A stretch of 64,000 nucleotides of DNA, from positions 21,262,478 through 21,326,477 of the forward strand of contig NW_004454180.1 of NCBI RefSeq assembly GCF_000283155.1, given 5' to 3'. The translations under genes were made by a program, and so were the position numbers. Of the stretch, positions 35,150-46,793 are shown piece by piece. The notes beneath the pieces are model-generated. The model ran no database searches. It was not told where the DNA came from and worked only from the letters and a program-made list of their open reading frames with translations. Numbering within the stretch: the first letter of the stretch is position 1; each line of letters starts with the position of its first letter. This stretch comes from Ceratotherium simum simum (lineage: Eukaryota > Chordata > Mammalia > Perissodactyla > Rhinocerotidae).

Positions 35150-36480
35150 ATTAAAAGTTTTGCTAAGTTTTGTGGACCTGTGGATTGATGTTTTTCCTTG
35201 CTTTTGCGAAATCATTGGCCATTATGTCTTCAACAATTTCTTCTGCTCCATCTCTCTTCTCCTTGTAGAGCTCCAATTACACAGATGTTAAAATGTGTGG
35301 GAATAGTCCATAGACCCTCTATGCTGTTTTCTCTTTTATCATTCTTTTTCCAATTTGTGTTTTAGTTTGGAAATTTTCTGTTGCTTTCAATACACTGATT
35401 CTTTTCTCTGATGAGTACAGTCTACTAGGCAGTCAATTCAAATATTTTTCATTTCCAGTATCTCATTTTTCACTTGTATTATTTCCAATTTTTTAAATAA
35501 CTTCTATTCCTCAGCTGGAATTTTCCATCTGTTAATCCATGTTTTCTACCTTTCCCACAGGATCATTTAACCTATCTATTAGAGTTATTTTAAATTCCAT
35601 AATTGACCATTCAAATATCTGAGCCATTCATGGGTTTGATTTTGTTTTCTGGTCCCTCTCTTGGCAGTAGGTTATATATTCTCACCTTGTCACATCTTAT
35701 TTTTTGATTGAATGGCAGACTGTGTGTAAAAACACTGAAGACAGCAGTAGATGCTATTTATTTTCCCCAAAAGACATTGGCCTATGTCTTCTCTCAGGCC
35801 AGTATTGGACTGAGGTGGTGGTTTGAGTCAATCAAATCTCTGTTTCCACTGGGTAGGGCTTTTCTGTTGGTTTATTTAGATCGATTCACTATGACCTTAA
35901 AATTACTTGAGGACAGGATCACAAACTTCCCTTTAGCGTGTTTGGAATCTAAGAACATGATGCTATTGTCTCCGTTGTCCTGCCTTGCCCTTAACCTTCT
36001 GTAGGACCAGTGGGCCTTCACCAATGGACACAATGTCTCTAAGCTCTCTTGCCTTTCCCCAGCACCAGACAACTGCTGCTTCGTGATCTGTTCAAGAACT
36101 TGACTCATGTCACTTCTCTTACTCTGCTCTGCCTTCAGACTTCAGCAAGTGTCATATGCCTGTATCTGGGGGCAGGAAATGGGAAGTTCTCCTGGGATAT
36201 GTTTTTGTGTTTATTTTTAACCTATGATATTATTTTTGCTTTTTTTTCCTGCCTGTTCTAAGTTACTTTTTTTCTCCTTCCTTCTTTTCTTTTGACTTCA
36301 TTGGTGTTATTATTCAATTTATTACCATCTATTAGCTTAATAATTATATATTATTTTAGTGATTTTTCTATAAATTTTGTCATGGATCCTTTACTTCTTA
36401 GTATCTAACGTTAATTAGTGCTTTTATCACTCCCCATACAATTCAAGGTTCTTAGAACACTTAAATCCACTTTCCCATGT
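35150..36480 (-). mobile_element. L1-related 5' region (antisense), copy 1
   Basis: T-rich plus strand with the antisense motif order seen in old L1 5' regions: TTGGCCATTATGTCTTCAAC, TTTCTTCTGCTCCATCTCTC, CTCCAATTACACAGATGTTA, ACACTGATTCTTTTCTCTG, ATTCAAATATCTGAGCCATT. It begins part-way along the motif order used by the next copy (36723-38510), so the two are separate insertions or a duplication. Confidence 0.65.
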
Positions 36481-36484
36481 TGCT

Positions 36485-36712
36485 TTTTTTTTTTTTTTTG
36501 GTGTGGAAGATTAGCCCTGAGCTAACATCTGTTGCCAATCTGCCTCTTTTTTTGCTGAGGAAGATTGGCCCTGAGCTAACATCTGTGCCCATCTTCCTCT
36601 ATTTTATGTGGGATGCCTGCCACTGCATGGCTTGATAAGCCATGTGTGGGTCTGCACCCGGGCCGCTGAAGCAGAGCACGTGAACTTAATCACTGTGCCA
36701 CGAGGCTGGCCT
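36485..36712 (-). mobile_element. ERE SINE, divergent form, 10-bp duplication
   Basis: Minus-strand ERE with a T run (A tail), two TTAGCTCAGGGC-type tail units (plus-strand CCTGAGCTAACATCTG twice) and a tRNA-like head ending GCCAGCCTCG. It lacks the CAACTAGAAGGATG block. CCATGTTGCT is repeated at 36475-36484 and 36713-36722. Confidence 0.95.
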
Positions 36713-36990
36713 CCATGTTGCTACTTTTATAGTATTGTTTTACTAGTTTTATTAGTGTTTATACAGTCAATATTGGTATCATAAGGTTTTTTTGAAAGCA
36801 GTCATAATCTGAAATTCTATATTCATAACATTATTATTTTATATGGTCAATTTTTATAACAATATGGTTGTTGTTTTTTTACAGTTATATTGTTTAGATT
36901 TACCTTTATCCACATATTTGTTCTCTCTTGCTCTTTATTTCTTCCTGAAGCTCCTGACACTCTTTTCCTTTATTCTGAAGGGCAGATTTT

Positions 36991-37235
36991 TTTTGTTTAT
37001 TTTTTTTGTGAGGAAGATCAGCCCTGAGCTAACATCCGATGCCATTCCTCCTGTTTTTGCTGAGGAAGACTGGCCCTGGGCTAACATCCGTGCCCATCTT
37101 CCTCCACTTTATATGGGACGCTGCCACAGCATGGCCCGACAAGTGGTGTGACAGTGCGCCCCCAGGATCCAAACCTGAGAACCCTGGGGCGCCGGAGCAG
37201 AGTGTGCGCACTTAACCACTATGCCACCGGGCCAG
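36991..37235 (-). mobile_element. ERE SINE, divergent form
   Basis: Minus-strand ERE inside the L1 copy. It has two tail units (plus-strand GAGCTAACATCC and GGGCTAACATCC), a GCCACAGCATGGC block and a head ending ACCGGGCC. An imperfect duplication, TGAAGGGCAGATTTT at 36976-36990 and TGAAGGACAGGTTTT at 37236-37250, marks the insertion. Confidence 0.95.
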
Positions 37236-37531
37236 TGAAGGACAGGTTTTAATATTTCCTTTAGTGTCGATCTACTTTTGCCGATCTCACAGAGTTTTGT
37301 TTTGTTTTCTCTGATAATGTCTTTACTTCACTTTTTATTTTGAGGGAGTATGTGTACTAGGTAGGAAATTCTAGATTACAACTTTGAAGATATTATTTCA
37401 TTGCTTAAAGGTTTATATTATTTATGGTGTGTAGCTAGATTAAATTTTTATTGTCTTTTAAAAATTTATTTTTCTATGAATTTCTTCTCTACTTTCTTTG
37501 GTTTTTAGCTGCTTGACAATGGTGTGTTGTC

Positions 37532-37567
37532 TGTGTGCGTGTGCGTGTGCGTGTGTGTGCATGTGTG
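37532..37567. repeat. GT/GC-rich alternating repeat
   Basis: A TGTG run with TGCGTG units, a purine-pyrimidine alternation that could take up Z-DNA form. Length is probably variable. Confidence 0.9.
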
Positions 37568-38954
37568 ATTCTTTATGGGCTTCTCATCATTATCACTTTA
37601 ATATTGTTTCTACCCCGTTTTCATTCTCCTGTTTTTCTCAGACTCCAGTTGTATCCCTAATATGACTTCGTACCATCTCCTATAGTTTCTTGCACAGTTT
37701 TAGTTCTTCATCCTTTGTTTTTTTCCATGATTCTGTTTAGATTTTTCTTTTTTTCTTTTTTTGTAATCAATACTCCAGTTCTCACTTTAGTTGTGAATAA
37801 TCTACTATTGAAACTATCAGTGGAATTCTTAATTTCAGTTATTATATGTTTTATTTTTATAATTTCCCTCCTGCTTATTACAGGTTTCAGTCTACTGCAA
37901 TTCTTTATCTATTTTTTATTGCTTCAAAAATATTAAATATAGGAGGTTTTGTTTTTGTCTGTTTTATAACTCCATTATCTGGATCTCTTGTAGATCAGTT
38001 TCTACTATCTTCAGTTTCTGTTGGATTTTGTTTGCATTGTTGTCTTTTTTCCTTTTATGACTGTTTATTTTTGTATGAGTGGCAGACATTGTATATTACA
38101 AACTTTAGAGAAATTTTAAAAATCTGAACAATTTTATCTCTTTTCAGAGTTAATTGGTTTTTTTCTATTGGCTAGAAATTATGTTAGGGACAATAATATT
38201 TCCTTATTACTTTAATTTCAGTAAAGAGTTTCTTTAGGCCATATGAGGGCCTAAAGTTTTCCAGTTCACTCTTGCTCCTACGATTTCCACACTCAGGTTT
38301 CCAACATAATACCTGGGAGTTTTTACCTGATCTGTCACTTTTTGGTGGCCTTTGAAATCTAATTTTATCTATATGGGCCCATGAATCTGCTAAAAGCTTC
38401 CATCAGTTTTGTAGTGTCTCAGCAGTCATTTTTGGAATCTATACATGACTCCATAGAATGACTCCAAATGTTAACGTCACACTTTTGAGTTTCTTTCTTC
38501 CCCAAGATCTTGTTCCTAGAATTCCTAATATCCTTAATACTCTCTGATTCTTTAAAAAAAAAAAATGTTTTTTAGTAAAACAATTTTGTCTGGCTTTATT
38601 TCTAACTCTCAGCAAGAGGGTTGGCTAAAGTTACCAAGATTGCCATGACTGTAACAGTCCCTCCATTGGAATATTTTAGCAGTAGAGTTCCACGATTAGC
38701 TTTATGTTTTAAAAGGATAAATATGTCTGCAGAATTGACTTTATTGACAGCAAGAGCATAAATGAGAAGTACAAGCAGAAGCTATGTAATAATTCAAGTG
38801 AGAGATGCTGGTGACATGGACCAGGATGGTTACAGTGGGATTTTGACAAGTAGGCAAAATCTGTATGTAATAGCCTGATTAAGGATTGACCTACTTTAAC
38901 ACTGAGCATCACTAGCAGATTGTGTCTTGCTGTTTTATTCTACTAAAATAAAGA

Positions 38955-39060
38955 ACTGATACAGTCTCTGAGGTTCAGTTGTCATCTATAAAATGGGAAA
39001 GTAATAATATTAGATTACTCGAATATTTCAATGTCATATTTCTTTATATATGTATATTCT
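38955..39060 (+). mobile_element. MIR fragment, tentative
   Basis: GAGGTTCAGTTGTCATCTAT then AAAATGGGAAAGTAATAATA fits the MIR middle ('cctcagtttcctcatctg', 'taaaatggggataataata'). Confidence 0.6.
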
Positions 39061-40707
39061 TATCCCACGAATTTAAAATAATTTTAAATAGAAAGTTAAT
39101 TATTCTGTTGTTTAAAAATGTTCAAATCAGTGACAAAACAATATTTTATAACATCCTAAATTGCCTCTTTTGTAATGTAATAGCTCTAAGTCTATTACTT
39201 TGGGAAGTGAGAAAAATGCATTAATATAACTCAATTCTGAGAGTTTGTGGTACCTCTTATATTTCATCAGCTACACAAAATGATAGAGGTTATAAATGGA
39301 TAATCTTGCACCTTCACATATTAAAGAATATTTTTGTATTTATCTCCAGTCCTTCTGTTTCCAATAAAATCCAATCCTTTCTATCAATGGAGCCAGTGGA
39401 ATATTTACCTTAGTTTTATCATAATGTGTAAAGATAGGTTTGGGGGTAGGGGAGGTGGATGATTCAGGAGAAAGAGCCAGTTGGCACTGATGGAGGTGGT
39501 GGTGATTAAGAAATGTATTTAGACGTGGGATTAACACCATACTAAATTAAAGAAGGAGTAAAGCTATGTATATTTTATTCAGATCAATAGCTTCGGGTAT
39601 TATATACTATGATATTTAATACCCCAATCCTCTAGATTGATGTTAAGTGAATAGTTACTGTTAGAGGAGTGTGACAAATTATGCAGTTAAGCTCATTGAT
39701 CCGCAAAAATAGTATAATAATCAAATATATTAGAGACTTTGTCATATAGTTAAGATAGTTTATTGCAATTTTACCCAAATTTGAGATGTTATATGATGCA
39801 CAGAATATGAATTACAATACACAAAGAGAAAATATGTAGATATTAAATATGACACAAAGAGATTTTGAATTATTAGGGATATTCCACATAGCCTCCTTTC
39901 ACACGCACTTATCTACATCCAGCAAATGTTAAAATGATTTTTATAGTTATTGGAAAATAATAGGAAAATGTAATATAGATGAGTTGTCTGGCTAGTTGAT
40001 TTCTATAACTGGTAAACATTTGACATACATAATGATGGAAGGAATAAGTTAAAGTATTGTTACTTCTTAATTTTATTCATCATAGTTTACAATGGAATTT
40101 AAAGTTCTTTCAATAATCCTCCTGGCATTCTAGACCATATTATAGTTCCCTTGGGAATTTCAGCTGCATAAACATCTGGCAGGTAGCATATGCAGCCAGA
40201 TAGAGCATCAATAATTTTAATTGGTTTTCTCAATGAACATATTCTCATGTAAAATATTGAGATACGTTTTAAGTCACATGGATTAGGAACAGTCTTTAGA
40301 AAATTCAGACATTAAATTATTGGTAATTATGTAAAGACAAAGAAACAGACTTCACTTAATTGACTAAATGTAAACTATACATCAGTACATCAGATACAGC
40401 ATATCATCAATATCTTCATCTTTAACATTCATATACTGTTTGCAAATGTCCATGAAGCTACTCAAGAGATTGATATGCAGTGCTCTTACTCTCTCCTCTC
40501 TCTCTTTCTCTCTCTGTCACTTTCACCTGAAGTATTAAGTTAAATCACTTGCATGACTAGACTTTTGTGTAGAAGTAATTTACTTAGAGGGGGGACTTAG
40601 CTGACATATAATATTTGCTTAACCAAGACAATATTTTACTTACAGTATCGTTATAATATATAAAAAATAGTTTTAATCCTTTATGGAATATAAGCCAAAA
40701 AAGGAAC
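39061..40707. other. No recognised gene or repeat
   Basis: About 1.6 kb of AT-rich sequence with a CT repeat at 40489-40517. A GGA/GGT-rich patch at 39440-39505 yields a short minus frame that I do not consider coding. The flank 38511-38954 is likewise unassigned. Confidence 0.5.
40489..40517. repeat. (CT)n microsatellite
   Basis: CT units broken by a few CCT and TTT steps. Confidence 0.92.
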
Positions 40708-40871
40708 GTATTTTAGTCTACTTGGTCTGCCGTAACAAAATACCACAGACTGGGCGGCTAAAACAATAGACATTTATTTTCTCACAGTTCTAAAGGTTAG
40801 AAGTTCAAGATCAGGGTGCAGGTAAGTTTGGTTTCTGGTGAGACCTCTCCTTGGCTTAAAGAGGTGCCTTC

Positions 40872-41176
40872 TTGGGGCCGGCCCCGTGGCTTAGTGGTTA
40901 AGTGCGCGCGCTTTGCTACTAGCGGCCCGGGTTCGAATCCCGGGCGTGCACCAACGCACTGCTTCTCCAGCCATGCTGAGGCCGCGTCCCACATACAGCA
41001 ACTAGAAGGATGTGCAGCTGTGACATACAACTATCCACTGGGGCTTTGGGGGAAAAAAAAAGGGGAGGATTGGCAATAGATGTTAGCTCAGAGCCGGTCT
41101 TCCTCAGCAAAAAAGAGGAGGATTAGCATGGATGTTAGCTCAGGGCTGATCTTCCTCACAAAAAAGAAAAAAAAAA
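40872..41176 (+). mobile_element. ERE SINE, long form, near-intact tRNA head
   Basis: About 305 bases. Head GGGGCCGGCCCCGTGGCTTA, A-box-like TGGCTTAGTGG, perfect B box GGTTCGAATCC near 40929-40939, CAACTAGAAGGATGTGCAG block, and two tail units (GATGTTAGCTCAGAGCC, GATGTTAGCTCAGGGCTG) before the A tail. The duplication is AGGTGCCTTC (40862-40871) and AGGTACCTTC (41177-41186), one mismatch. The promoter boxes are the best preserved in the window. Confidence 0.98.
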
Positions 41177-41226
41177 AGGTACCTTCCCTCTGTGCCCTCA
41201 CCTCGCCTTTTCTCTCTGTTAGCACA

Positions 41227-41257
41227 AGGAAGGAGGGAGAGAAAGAGAGAGAGAGAT
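41227..41257. repeat. (GA)n/GGA-rich microsatellite
   Basis: Short purine repeat inside the MLT1 remnant. Confidence 0.9.
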
Positions 41258-41447
41258 TGATCTCTGTTGTTTCTTCCTCTTCTTACAAGGACACTGGTCC
41301 TATCAGATCAGATTAAGGCCCACCCTTATGGTCTCATTTTGCCTTAATTACCTCCTTAAAGGCCCTATCTCCAAATATAATTGCTTTTGGGATTAGGTCT
41401 TCAACATATTGAATTTTGGGGGACACAAGTCAGTTTATAACAGAACC

Positions 41448-42628
41448 TAACTCTCAATTTAAGTATGAAAAGTGACAGGAAGGGGGAAAAACCGTAGGTG
41501 ATGTGTCGTGAAAAAAAAATAACCATTTTTATTAAATGAACTGTACTTCATTGGATAAAAATATGAAGCAACTTTGGTTTAATTTCTTCAAATCCTTTCC
41601 AATGTTCGTTATTCTCTACCTGTATGAAACACAGGTGCATTCCACAGCTTTCTGAGTCATATGTGATTTTAGTCAAAAAAATAGTCTCATTTAAGAAATT
41701 AAGGTATCTAGCCCAGTTAAATAATCAAAATTTTGAATTTCTTTTAAGTTAAATCTTCTCCCCTATCCTAGTTCAGCTTTATTTTGGGTTTAGAAATTCA
41801 CAGTGGGGTGTTTGACTTCCTTGCCTCTCTCTTTATCCATCTAGTTTCTTTCTTTTTTGCAAAACTCCAGAAAATAGATATTCCCAATAAGATTCTTTGA
41901 AACTCCTCTCAATTGGCATAAGGTGAAAAGAACGCCCATACAAACTTCCCAACATCCCTCCACCCACCGCTCATCATCCCTGGACTTATCACCTTTGTCA
42001 AAGATGTATAAACATATATTCAACGATGTATAAAGATATATTTCTACTGACTTCCTGCTGACTATTCCAACTGCTGACATGGCCTAACGGTGATGATCAC
42101 TAATGCTGAGAGAAATTCTTAATCTTTTAGCAAATCCCAGGTGGTCTTGAAACTTACTTCAACACGTGGAGGTTATCTGATGCCCATATAATATTGCTAT
42201 CCCTTATGACATATTTTATCCTAGTGTTACATGCACATTTTTGATAAATTTAAGTGTGGAATAATGAAGAGTAACTTTTTCCTATGAACTATGTACATTA
42301 GAAATGACATGTTACAGTACAAAAGTCACTTTTGGATTTTTTTTATGTGCTATTCTGATGCTTAATAATTTAGAGATTGGTAAAGTGCTCATATGCGTCC
42401 TAGAAAATGTCAAGTGTTTACTGCAATGCAATTTGCTTTTTTCTGTATTAAAAAAAGGCTAGAATGCATAGTGGAATTAAAAAGCTTTAATGTTATCACT
42501 TTTATAACAAAGGAAACACTCTTACCTTAGAAAAACACTAGATAGTGGAACCAAATCAATATCTTCAAAGTTACATATTTTTTTTAGATTCGTAAAGCTT
42601 TCTAAATACAAATAAGCACAAAATATTG
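41448..42628. other. No recognised gene or repeat
   Basis: About 1.2 kb of AT-rich sequence. A 79-residue minus frame at 41841-42080 has no known domain. Confidence 0.5.
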
Positions 42629-43110
42629 TGTGGTATATTGATTTTCAAAAGGTTGCAATTTTTTATCCAACTCTGTATCCACACCCCTTCTACTGCAATT
42701 TTGCATTTCCTTTCATTAAGAGATAGAATTTATTTTCCCAACTCTTGAATATAGAATAGCCTTATTACTCACTTTGGCCAATAGAATTCAGAAGATTTTA
42801 TGGTGTTCCAGTTCTAAGCTTATTATTCAAAAACAATTGTTTGCTTTAATACATTTTTCAGAGTCTTGCCACAACCTTGTAAAGCAGTCCATGCTGGTGA
42901 ATGATGAAAGAAACATGGCCCAATCATTCCCATTGCCCAGGTGCACAGCCAGCCAGCCAACCACCAAACAGGTGATAAGACCATCCTAGACTGGCCAGTG
43001 CCCCATTAACCAGCCAGCTGGTCATGATCAAGACTAGTTGATATCAGTCAAACATAGCTCAGATAAGAACTACTCAACTGACTACTGAAATTGGAGATGA
43101 TTTGTTAGGA
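42629..43110 (+). mobile_element. MLT1-type MaLR LTR (3' truncated)
   Basis: Starts TGTGGTATATTGATTTTC and continues with AACTCTTGAATATAGAATAG, CACTTTGGCCAATAGAATTC, TGGTGTTCCAGTTCTAAGC and a CCAGCCAGCC-rich part, then TTGATATCAGTC. This is the sense order of MLT1 LTRs ('ttgaatatgggctggcctt', 'gaccaatagaat', 'ccagttc'). The polyadenylation end is missing. Confidence 0.7.
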
Positions 43111-44294
43111 AGCCATAGTAGCTTATGATCTCAGATGATTTGTGCCTAATTGCAAGCAAGTCTTAGACTGTTTTCAAATTCACAATTTCTCAACTGCTGT
43201 TGATACATTTCATAAGATTTTAGAATCTTAGACAGGAAGAATATTAGAAGCAACAGAAGAAGCATCTCTACAACACCCTTAATATTGATCAAATTACGCA
43301 TTTCCACTCTCATTGTTTGGTAGAAAGAGACTCCCTTTTTTTACTCCACTTGATATTTGTTTGTAATTCCCCCCATTTTTTTCAGGATTTATCCTATAAA
43401 ACAATATGTAAAATTAAATAACTTATCCCTCCTCTTCACAAAGACACTACAGTTTGCTTTATAATACCTCTTGCCCACATTGGCTTGAATTTTCTGATTT
43501 TGTTAAACATGTTAATTTATTACTGCAAACTATTAAATTTAATAACTTTTCCTTAATTTATTAAATTAGTCTCCTATTATTGTTCATTTAGGTTATTTTC
43601 ATTTTTCACAATTATAAACGGTGAAACAACTAATCACTGTGCAATTTTTCTTTTATCTTGAAATACATTCTTAAGATAGATTCAAATGTTCAAATGGCTT
43701 AATTGTTTGGTAGTCATTTTTATTTTACTTTTATAAATTGTCTATTGTGTTGATTATTATAATGTTACCTGCATCTACAAATCAACTCCAAGATGTAAAA
43801 TGGCTTGAACAAAATAGAAGCTAATTTCTCGTTCACCTAGAAGTCCTGCATGGCTTCTGGCAGGTGGAGAATTCTGTATGCCTATGTCAGAAATTATGCT
43901 TTGTGAGACAGGGCTGTGTGTCTCTTGTTCACTCCTATCATCAAAGTGATTGAAACAGAAACGAGAAGACATAGTAGGTGAGCAAAAAATATATTTTGAA
44001 TTAAAATTTTAATGGATGAATGAATTACATGGGAAAAGAATTGGAAGAGAAAGAGTAAGAAATACCAATCAAGATGAGAGACAAGGAGGTCCTGGGACAG
44101 ACATTAAATAGCCCTCTAGCTCAGATGAGAAAATCCCAAGACCCCACTGCAAATTTCCTGTACCTTGGAATCCTGCTTTGCTGTCTCCAAAGTCATAACC
44201 TTTTCCTCTTAACTACCTCTGAGACTGCTCTTTTTGCAGAAAACTACTCTTTCTCTATTTTTTCTTTTTAAAAAAACCTAATGAAATGTTATTT
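43111..44294. other. No firmly recognised feature
   Basis: About 1.2 kb. The segment 43745-43970 (AAAATGGCTTGAACAAAATA, then CTCGTTCACC) could be an antisense end of an LTR of MLT1-like type, but similarity is too weak to call. Confidence 0.4.
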
Positions 44295-44475
44295 ATTTAT
44301 TGCACAGTGTTAGGTACTTGAGATGGAGTATTTATTTCTCAAAACAACTGTGAAATAAAGGTATTACCTACATTTTATTAAATAAATTAAAACTATGGTT
44401 TAGGAAGCTATAGCACATAAAACCACATAGCTAGTAAGTAGTAAAACCTAAATTTATCTTTAGTTTGTAAAGTCA
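44295..44475 (-). mobile_element. MIR SINE
   Basis: Antisense MIR: CACAGTGTTAGGTACTTGAG, CTCAAAACAACTGTGAAATA, GGTATTACCTACATTTTATT and ACCACATAGCTAGTAAGTAG. Confidence 0.8.
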
Positions 44476-44508
44476 TCTCTGGGTTGGATGGATTATCATT
44501 GCTTTGTT

Positions 44509-44550
44509 TCTCTCCCCCTCTCCCCTCCCCTCCCTTCCTCGCCCCTGCTC
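44509..44550. repeat. C/T-rich low-complexity tract
   Basis: CCCCTCTCCCC-type pyrimidine stretch of about 40 bases. Confidence 0.9.
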
Positions 44551-44769
44551 TTCTGGTTTATGGAAGTCTCCCAGCAAGTCCTCATCCATAGTTTAGATAC
44601 ATTGTCCCTGCGTGTGAGCTATAAAGCCATATAAGGGAATGTTCGGGGGGGCGTTATTTTTCAGCAATATGGCTAAATGGATTAACAGGCCTCACTCCTG
44701 CCAAACAAAATACCATGTATTTACTGATGACTCCTATGTCATGAGGTAATTTGGAATTTTCTGAGTTTT

Positions 44770-45030
44770 ACATGATATTAGACCATGCTGATCCTTCCCT
44801 CCTTCAAATACTCTCTCTCCTCTGTCATCACTGACTCAGTTTCTCCTGGTTTTCCTCTGGCCTCTGTGGCTGACCTGCATCAATATTTGCTATGTGTGCA
44901 TCTCTTTTTCAATCAACCTTTCAAAGTTCTATTCGATGCATGTAGTTTCTTCTCACTCACCCAACTCTGAGTTTTCATCCATGGCCTCCACTCTCATTTG
45001 TAAGCTCCTGATATTTTATTTGTTTATTTG
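44770..45030 (+). mobile_element. L2 LINE fragment, left part
   Basis: TACTCTCTCTCCTCTGTCAT, CAGTTTCTCCTGGTTTTCCT, then CTGGCCTCTGTGGCTGAC and TTTTCATCCATGGCCTCCAC follow the sense order of the L2 reverse transcriptase region ('ctctcctggttctcctcctacctctctggc', 'ctcccatggcttc'). It seems to continue at 45736. Confidence 0.7.
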
Positions 45031-45034
45031 TTTC

Positions 45035-45735
45035 ATTTGTTTATTTTATATATCAAATATCTATTATGTGCCGGACACTATTCTAGGTGCTAGAGACATA
45101 GCAGGGTACAATGGAAGCAGAATCCCCTGTCTATATATGGAGGTTAAATTTAAGCAAGGAAGTTAACATCAGGTGGGGAAAGAACTGTAAAAGAACTCAG
45201 GCAGATTTAGGTGATGGAGACTGGAAGGAGTGTGTCATCCTCTTATAAAAGACAAGACTTGTATGATGAAGTAACATTTTAGTAGTGACCTGAAAGAGGT
45301 GAATGAATGACCTGGGTGATATTTAGGAGAAAGCATTCCAAACAAACAGAAGAGTATGTGCAAGGTCCTTGCTGTGGGAACATGCATCGATGTGCAGGAA
45401 CATCAGACAAGGCAGTGTGGCCACAGTCAGGTAAACATTTGGGGAACAGTAAGAGATGAGAGAGAAATCATTTAGGGGTTGTTAGGCTCTGTTAAAACTC
45501 TGAATTTTGTTTAGTGTGATAAGGAAAGTCTATGACAAGTTTTGAACAGAGGACTGTCATGATCTAAATTTGCATTAAAAGAATTCCCCTGGTGGCTCTA
45601 TGGAGTTTAGAGTATAGGTGTGCAAGTGTCAAAGGAGAAGATGAAATAAAAAGCTATTGCAAAAGTCAGAACAAGGGATAATGGTGCTTGGACTAAGATA
45701 TGGCAGTAGAGGTGGTGACAAAATTGCCAATTCTA
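45035..45735 (-). mobile_element. L2 LINE 3' part, inserted in opposite orientation
   Basis: Antisense L2 through its 3' half: ATCTATTATGTGCCGGACAC, TATTCTAGGTGCTAGAGACA, GACCTGAAAGAGGTGAATGA, GCATTCCAAACAAACAGAAG, GTGCAAGGTCCTTGCTG, TGTCATGATCTAAATTTGC and AGCTATTGCAAAAGTCAGAA. All are standard L2 landmarks in order. Confidence 0.88.
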
Positions 45736-46650
45736 GATACATTTCAAAGGTACAGCTGAAAGAAACCAGATCTTTATAGTGCCACCTCAGAGCTCTTTCT
45801 TGAGCCCCCAGCATACATGTTGAGAAGCTTATTTAATGTTTCTGCTTGCATATACCATTGGTACCTCAAACTTGCTGTGCTTAAAACCAAGGATATCAAC
45901 CTCTACACTCAACTAGCCCCGTGCCCAGTGTCCTTCCTGATTGATCTCATAGTGGAAGTTATTTAGTGACTCTCAACTTTTCATATGTCATAGGTGGCTA
46001 AAAGTAATGCTCCATCTCAGAATGGCCATGAGAATTTACTGAAAACATTTATTGGTGTCTCCTGCTTTCTTACCTCTTGCCCCTCTTGCCCGTCTGCACA
46101 CCTCCACCTACACACATTGTACTTGAGAGATACTGAATTCTTTAGTCTTGAGAAATAGTTTACAAATGTCTATCATTACCATAATCATTTCAGATATTAG
46201 TTTAAACACATATCCCTAGCCCCCATCTCTAACCCTCCAAAACTAAGGATTCTGGTTTGTTACACCTGGAGTGAAGAAATGACATGTATGTCTTTCTTTC
46301 TTTTTTTTTGCCAAAGATCTCCAGATGTTTCCAATTCTAAACATCAGCCAGGTTTGTGATGCACTGACCCAGACTTCCCTGAAGGAATCTGGCTGTTACT
46401 TAGTATCTTACCTCTGTTTCCTCTGTCTGAATATTCTTTGCTATGCTTGTCAACCTGGAAAACTCTTATTTTTCCCTTCAAAGCATGATGACATATCACC
46501 TTCTTTGAGAACTTCCTTAAGCCCCCTCCTCACTTTATTATTTTTTCTCTATATTGAGACTTTAGCTTAGAGAGTTTTATTTTTCTGTGTTTATCCCATG
46601 TTGTGTAACTTTTTTCCTTACATATCTTTCTTCTCAGCAGATTGCAAAAG
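45736..46650 (+). mobile_element. L2 LINE fragment, right part
   Basis: Resumes the sense L2 from about where 45030 stopped: AACCAGATCTTTATAGTGCC, AGAGCTCTTTCTTGAGCCCC, ATACCATTGGTACCTCAAAC, and farther on GCTTGTCAACCTGGAAAACT, TCACCTTCTTTGAGAACTTC and CTTAAGCCCCCTCCTCAC. An unrelated insert may occupy part of 45990-46380. Confidence 0.72.
46170..46375 (+). mobile_element. Possible MER5-type hAT remnant
   Basis: CATATCCCTAGCCCCCATCT, AAGGATTCTGGTTTGTTAC and CCAATTCTAAACATCAGCC with AGGTTTGTGATGCACTG vaguely follow MER5A order ('gggccccacccc', 'tctgattcag', 'catttctaacaagttcccaggtgatgctgatg'). Low certainty. Confidence 0.3.
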
Positions 46651-46793
46651 CATTGAAGAATAGAGTATATCTGCCTTCTTATTGCTATTTTCTGGCATCA
46701 TACATACTAGATGACACAGAAATCTATGTTAAGCTTTCTTACAGGTTGTAGTTCCTCATTGGTTTGGGAATATAGTGTTTATTTAAAAAAACA

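Larger units (their letters stand above)
36723..38510 (-). mobile_element. L1-related 5' region (antisense), copy 2, split by ERE
   Basis: After the ERE inside it, the antisense order is TTCCTTTAGTGTCGATCTAC, GAAATTCTAGATTACAACTT, a TTCTCAGACTCCAGTTGTAT segment, GGAATTCTTAATTTCAGTTA and TTTATAATTTCCCTCCTGC, ending near a TGGCAGACATTGTATATTAC region. This matches the antisense of old L1 5' regions. Long T-rich open frames across it (37715-38127) are by-products. Confidence 0.7.
40708..41443 (-). mobile_element. MLT1-type MaLR LTR, split by ERE
   Basis: Strong antisense MLT1 pattern: GTCTGCCGTAACAAAATACC, ACAGACTGGGCGGCTAAAAC, TTCTCACAGTTCTAAAGGTT, and after the ERE TTACAAGGACACTGGTCCTA, TAAGGCCCACCCTTATGG, TTAATTACCTCCTTAAAGGC, CTATCTCCAAATATAATTGC and GGACACAAGTCAGTTTATAA. 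MaLR LTRs are ancient, non-autonomous relatives of ERV-L. Confidence 0.92.

Noticed and set aside
37715..38127. Overlapping hydrophobic open frames suggesting a membrane protein
   Set aside because: They lie antisense within T-rich L1-related sequence, where Phe/Leu/Ile-rich frames arise from composition.
40872..40950. tRNA gene
   Set aside because: The A and B boxes belong to the tRNA-derived head of an ERE SINE. It lacks a cloverleaf with a proper acceptor stem and is followed by SINE body and A tail.
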